The notes beneath the pieces are model-generated. The model saw only the letters and a list, made by a program, of their open reading frames with translations, was not told the DNA's origin and made no database searches. Positions 61,601 to 64,000 of a stretch of 64,000 nt of DNA are shown here, piece by piece (position 1 is the stretch's first letter; each line of letters starts with the position of its first letter). The stretch covers positions 1-64,000 of the forward strand of contig JBBELK010000687.1 of assembly GCA_037783545.1 (NCBI GenBank), given 5' to 3'. The DNA comes from Henricia sp. BOLD:AAB3569 (lineage: Eukaryota; Echinodermata; Asteroidea; Spinulosida; Echinasteridae). A program made the translations under genes and the position numbers.

Positions 61601-64000
61601 GTTTGGAGCATGCAAAATTTGAAGTTCGTCGGAATATTTTTGGACCTCCAAATTTGCCGACGTTTGGACCACACTTTGACCAAAATCCCGTCCCAAACTG
61701 GGCCGTGTCAACCACAGTCCGAAGGACTGAGCATGCGCACGAGTCAGGAATACACCAAAGAGGTGTGTACAGACAGCCACAGGTTGCGGGAGCATCCAGG
61801 AAGCGCCAACCCCTTTTTTTTCAAAACTCTGAAATTTCTCTGCCATTTCCCGGCGAAAGTCTGTCAATTTTTTAGGACAAGTGCGCAATATAGAGTGTTT
61901 GGAGCATGCAAAATTTGAAGTTCGTCGGAATATTTTTTGACCTCCAAATTTGCCGACGTTTGGACCACACTTTGACCAAAATCCCGTCCCAAACTGGGCC
62001 GTGTCAACGACGGTCCGAAGGACTGAGCATGCGCACGAGTCAGGAATACACCAAAGAGGTGTGTACAGACAGCCACAGGTTGCGGGAGCATCCAGGAAGC
62101 GCCAACCCCTTTTTTCCTAAACTCTGAAATTTCTCTGCCATTTCCCGGCGAAAGTCTGTCAATTTTTTAGGACAAGTGCGCAATATAGAGTGTTTGGAGC
62201 ATGCAAAATTTGAAGTTCGTCGGAATATTTTTTGACCTCCAAATTTGCCGACGTTTGGACCACACTTTGACCAAAATCCCGTCCCAAACTGGGCCGCGTC
62301 AACGACAGTCCGAAGGACTGAGCATGCGCACGAGTCAGGAATACACCAAAGAGGTGTGTACAGACAGCCACAGGTTGCGGGAGCATCCAGGAAACGCCAA
62401 CCCCTTTTTTTTCTAAACTCTGAAATTTCTCTGCCATTTCCCGGCGAAAGTCTGTCAATTTTTTAGGACAAGTGCGCAATATAGAGTGTTTGGAGCATGC
62501 AAAATTTGAAGTTCGTCGGAATATTTTTTGACCTCCAAATTTGCCGACGTTTGGACCACACTTTGACCAAAATCCCGTCCCAAACTGGGCCGCGTCAACG
62601 ACAGTCCGAAGGACTGAGCTTGCGCACGAGTCAGGAATACACAAAAGAGGTGTGTACAGACAGCCACAGGTTGCGGGAGCATCCAGGAAGCGCCAACCCC
62701 TTTTTTTTTCTAAACTCTAAAATTTCTCTGCCATTTCCCGGCGAAAGTCTGTCAATTTTTTAGGACAAGTGCGCAATATAGAGTGTTTGGAGCATGCAAA
62801 ATTTGAAGTTCGTCGGAATATTTTTGGACCTCCAAATTTGCCGACGTTTGGACCACACTTTGACCAAAATCCCGTCCCAAACTGGGCCGTGTCAACGCAT
62901 TCCGAAGGACTGAGCATGCGCACGAGTCAGGAATACACCAAAGATGTGTGTACAGACAGCCACAGGTTGCGGGAGCATCCAGGAAGCGCCAACCCCTTTT
63001 TTTTCTAAACTCTGAAATTTCTCTGCCATTTCCCGGCGAAAGTCTGTCAATTTTTTAGGACAAGTGCGCAATATAGAGTGTTTGGAGCATGCAAAATTTG
63101 AAGTTCGTCGGAATATTTTTTGACCTCCAAATTTGCCGACGTTTGGACCACACTTTGACCAAAATCCCGTCCCAAACTGGGCCGCGTCAACGACAGTCCG
63201 AAGGACTGAGCATGCGCACGAGTCAGGAATACACCAAAGAGGTGTGTACAGACAGCCACAGGTTGCGGGAGCATCCAGGAAACGCCAACCCCTTTTTTTT
63301 TCTAAACTCTGAAATTTCTCTGCCATTTCCCGGCGAAAGTCTGTCAATTTTTTAGGACAAGTGCGCAATATAGAGTGTTTGGAGCATGCAAAATTTGAAG
63401 TTCGTCGGAATATTTTTTGACCTCCAAATTTGCCGACGTTTGGACCACACTTTGACCAAAATCCCGTCCCAAACTGGGCCGCGTCAACGACAGTCCGAAG
63501 GACTGAGCATGCGCACGAGTCAGGAATACACAAAAGAGGTGTGTACAGACAGCCACAGGTTGCGGGAGCATCCAGGAAGCGCCAACCCCTTTTTTTTCTA
63601 AACTCTGAAATTTCTCTGCCATTTCCCGGCGAAAGTCTGTCAATTTTTTAGGACAAGTGCGCAATATAGAGTGTTTGGAGCATGCAAAATTTGAAGTTCG
63701 TCGGAATATTTTTGGACCTCCAAATTTGCCGACGTTTGGACCACACTTTGACCAAAATCCCGTCCCAAACTGGGCCGTGTCAACGCCATTCCGAAGGACT
63801 GAGCATGCGCACGAGTCAGGAATACACCAAAGAGGTGTGTACAGACAGCCACAGGTTGCGGGAGCATCCAGGAAGCGCCAACCCCTTTTTTCTAAACTCT
63901 GAAATTTCTCTGCCATTTCCCGGCGAAAGTCTGTCAATTTTTTAGGACAAGTGCGCAATATAGAGTGTTTGGAGCATGCAAAATTTGAAGTTCGTCGGAA

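Larger units (their letters stand above)
15479..64000 (-). repeat. Satellite array, right arm after the DIRS insertion (orientation R), ~164 monomers
   Basis: Continuous R-orientation monomers run off the right end of the window. The first bases, TTGAAGTTCG, complete the monomer broken at 12354. Subfamilies change along the array. Copies with CACCAGTCAGG and GCAATTTCCC dominate 23.3-33.1 kb. Copies with ATTTTTGGACC, GACCCAAATCC and GTCCGGAGG become common from about 34 kb. Copies with GCGACAACCCCC, a longer T-tract and an inserted ACT occur from about 40.2 to 53.6 kb, with a relative near 60.6 kb. One copy has lost 11 bp (TGCCATTTCCC) near 28338. No non-satellite insertion was seen in this 48.5 kb. 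Confidence 0.97.

Overview
This 64-kb window is a eukaryotic satellite array with one retrotransposon inside it. About 95% of it (roughly 60.9 kb, about 205 copies) is a tandem satellite with a 296-297 bp monomer. The array runs off both ends of the window. The only non-satellite DNA is a 3.1-kb DIRS-type (tyrosine-recombinase) retrotransposon at 12355-15478. DIRS elements occur in many animals, fungi and Dictyostelium. Combined with a very large satellite, this suggests an animal, perhaps a marine invertebrate, but the sequence alone does not fix the species. No tRNA, rRNA, CRISPR or host protein-coding gene was found.

Layout. At 1-10429 the satellite runs in one orientation (called F). At 10429/10430 it switches abruptly to the opposite orientation (R), which continues to 12354, is interrupted by the DIRS element, and resumes from 15479 to 64000. 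Rare single-base variants on the left of the switch recur in mirror order on the right, out to about position 24000. The left arm and the first part of the right arm are therefore an old inverted duplication with later gain and loss of whole monomers. The duplication has a roughly 460-bp unpaired spacer, and an 11-bp deletion lies beside the breakpoint. Further right, the array is organised into local higher-order repeats of 2, 3, 4, 5 and 6 monomers, each confined to a few kb.

The DIRS element lies on the minus strand (5' end at the right). Its structural parts are complete: 115-bp identical inverted terminal repeats containing a TATA box, non-identical outer ends, and an internal complementary region that is an exact inverted copy of the two outer ends joined. 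It keeps an open 438-codon gag-like ORF with a good ATG context. The pol region is cut down: the reading frame breaks inside reverse-transcriptase motif A and runs directly into the last 87 codons of the tyrosine recombinase, so most of RT, all of RNase H and the recombinase N-terminus are gone. The insertion made no target duplication. The satellite joins perfectly if the element is removed, and the joint shares the bases AAT with the element's circle junction, as expected for recombinase-mediated insertion of a circular intermediate.

How it fits together. The element looks like a recently moved, non-autonomous DIRS copy that would need recombinase and RT from elsewhere. It landed in the right arm of the palindrome after the arms formed, since the mirror position in the left arm (about 7154) is uninterrupted satellite. 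The many open frames across the satellite come from its period being close to a multiple of three and its low stop density. I do not regard them as genes.
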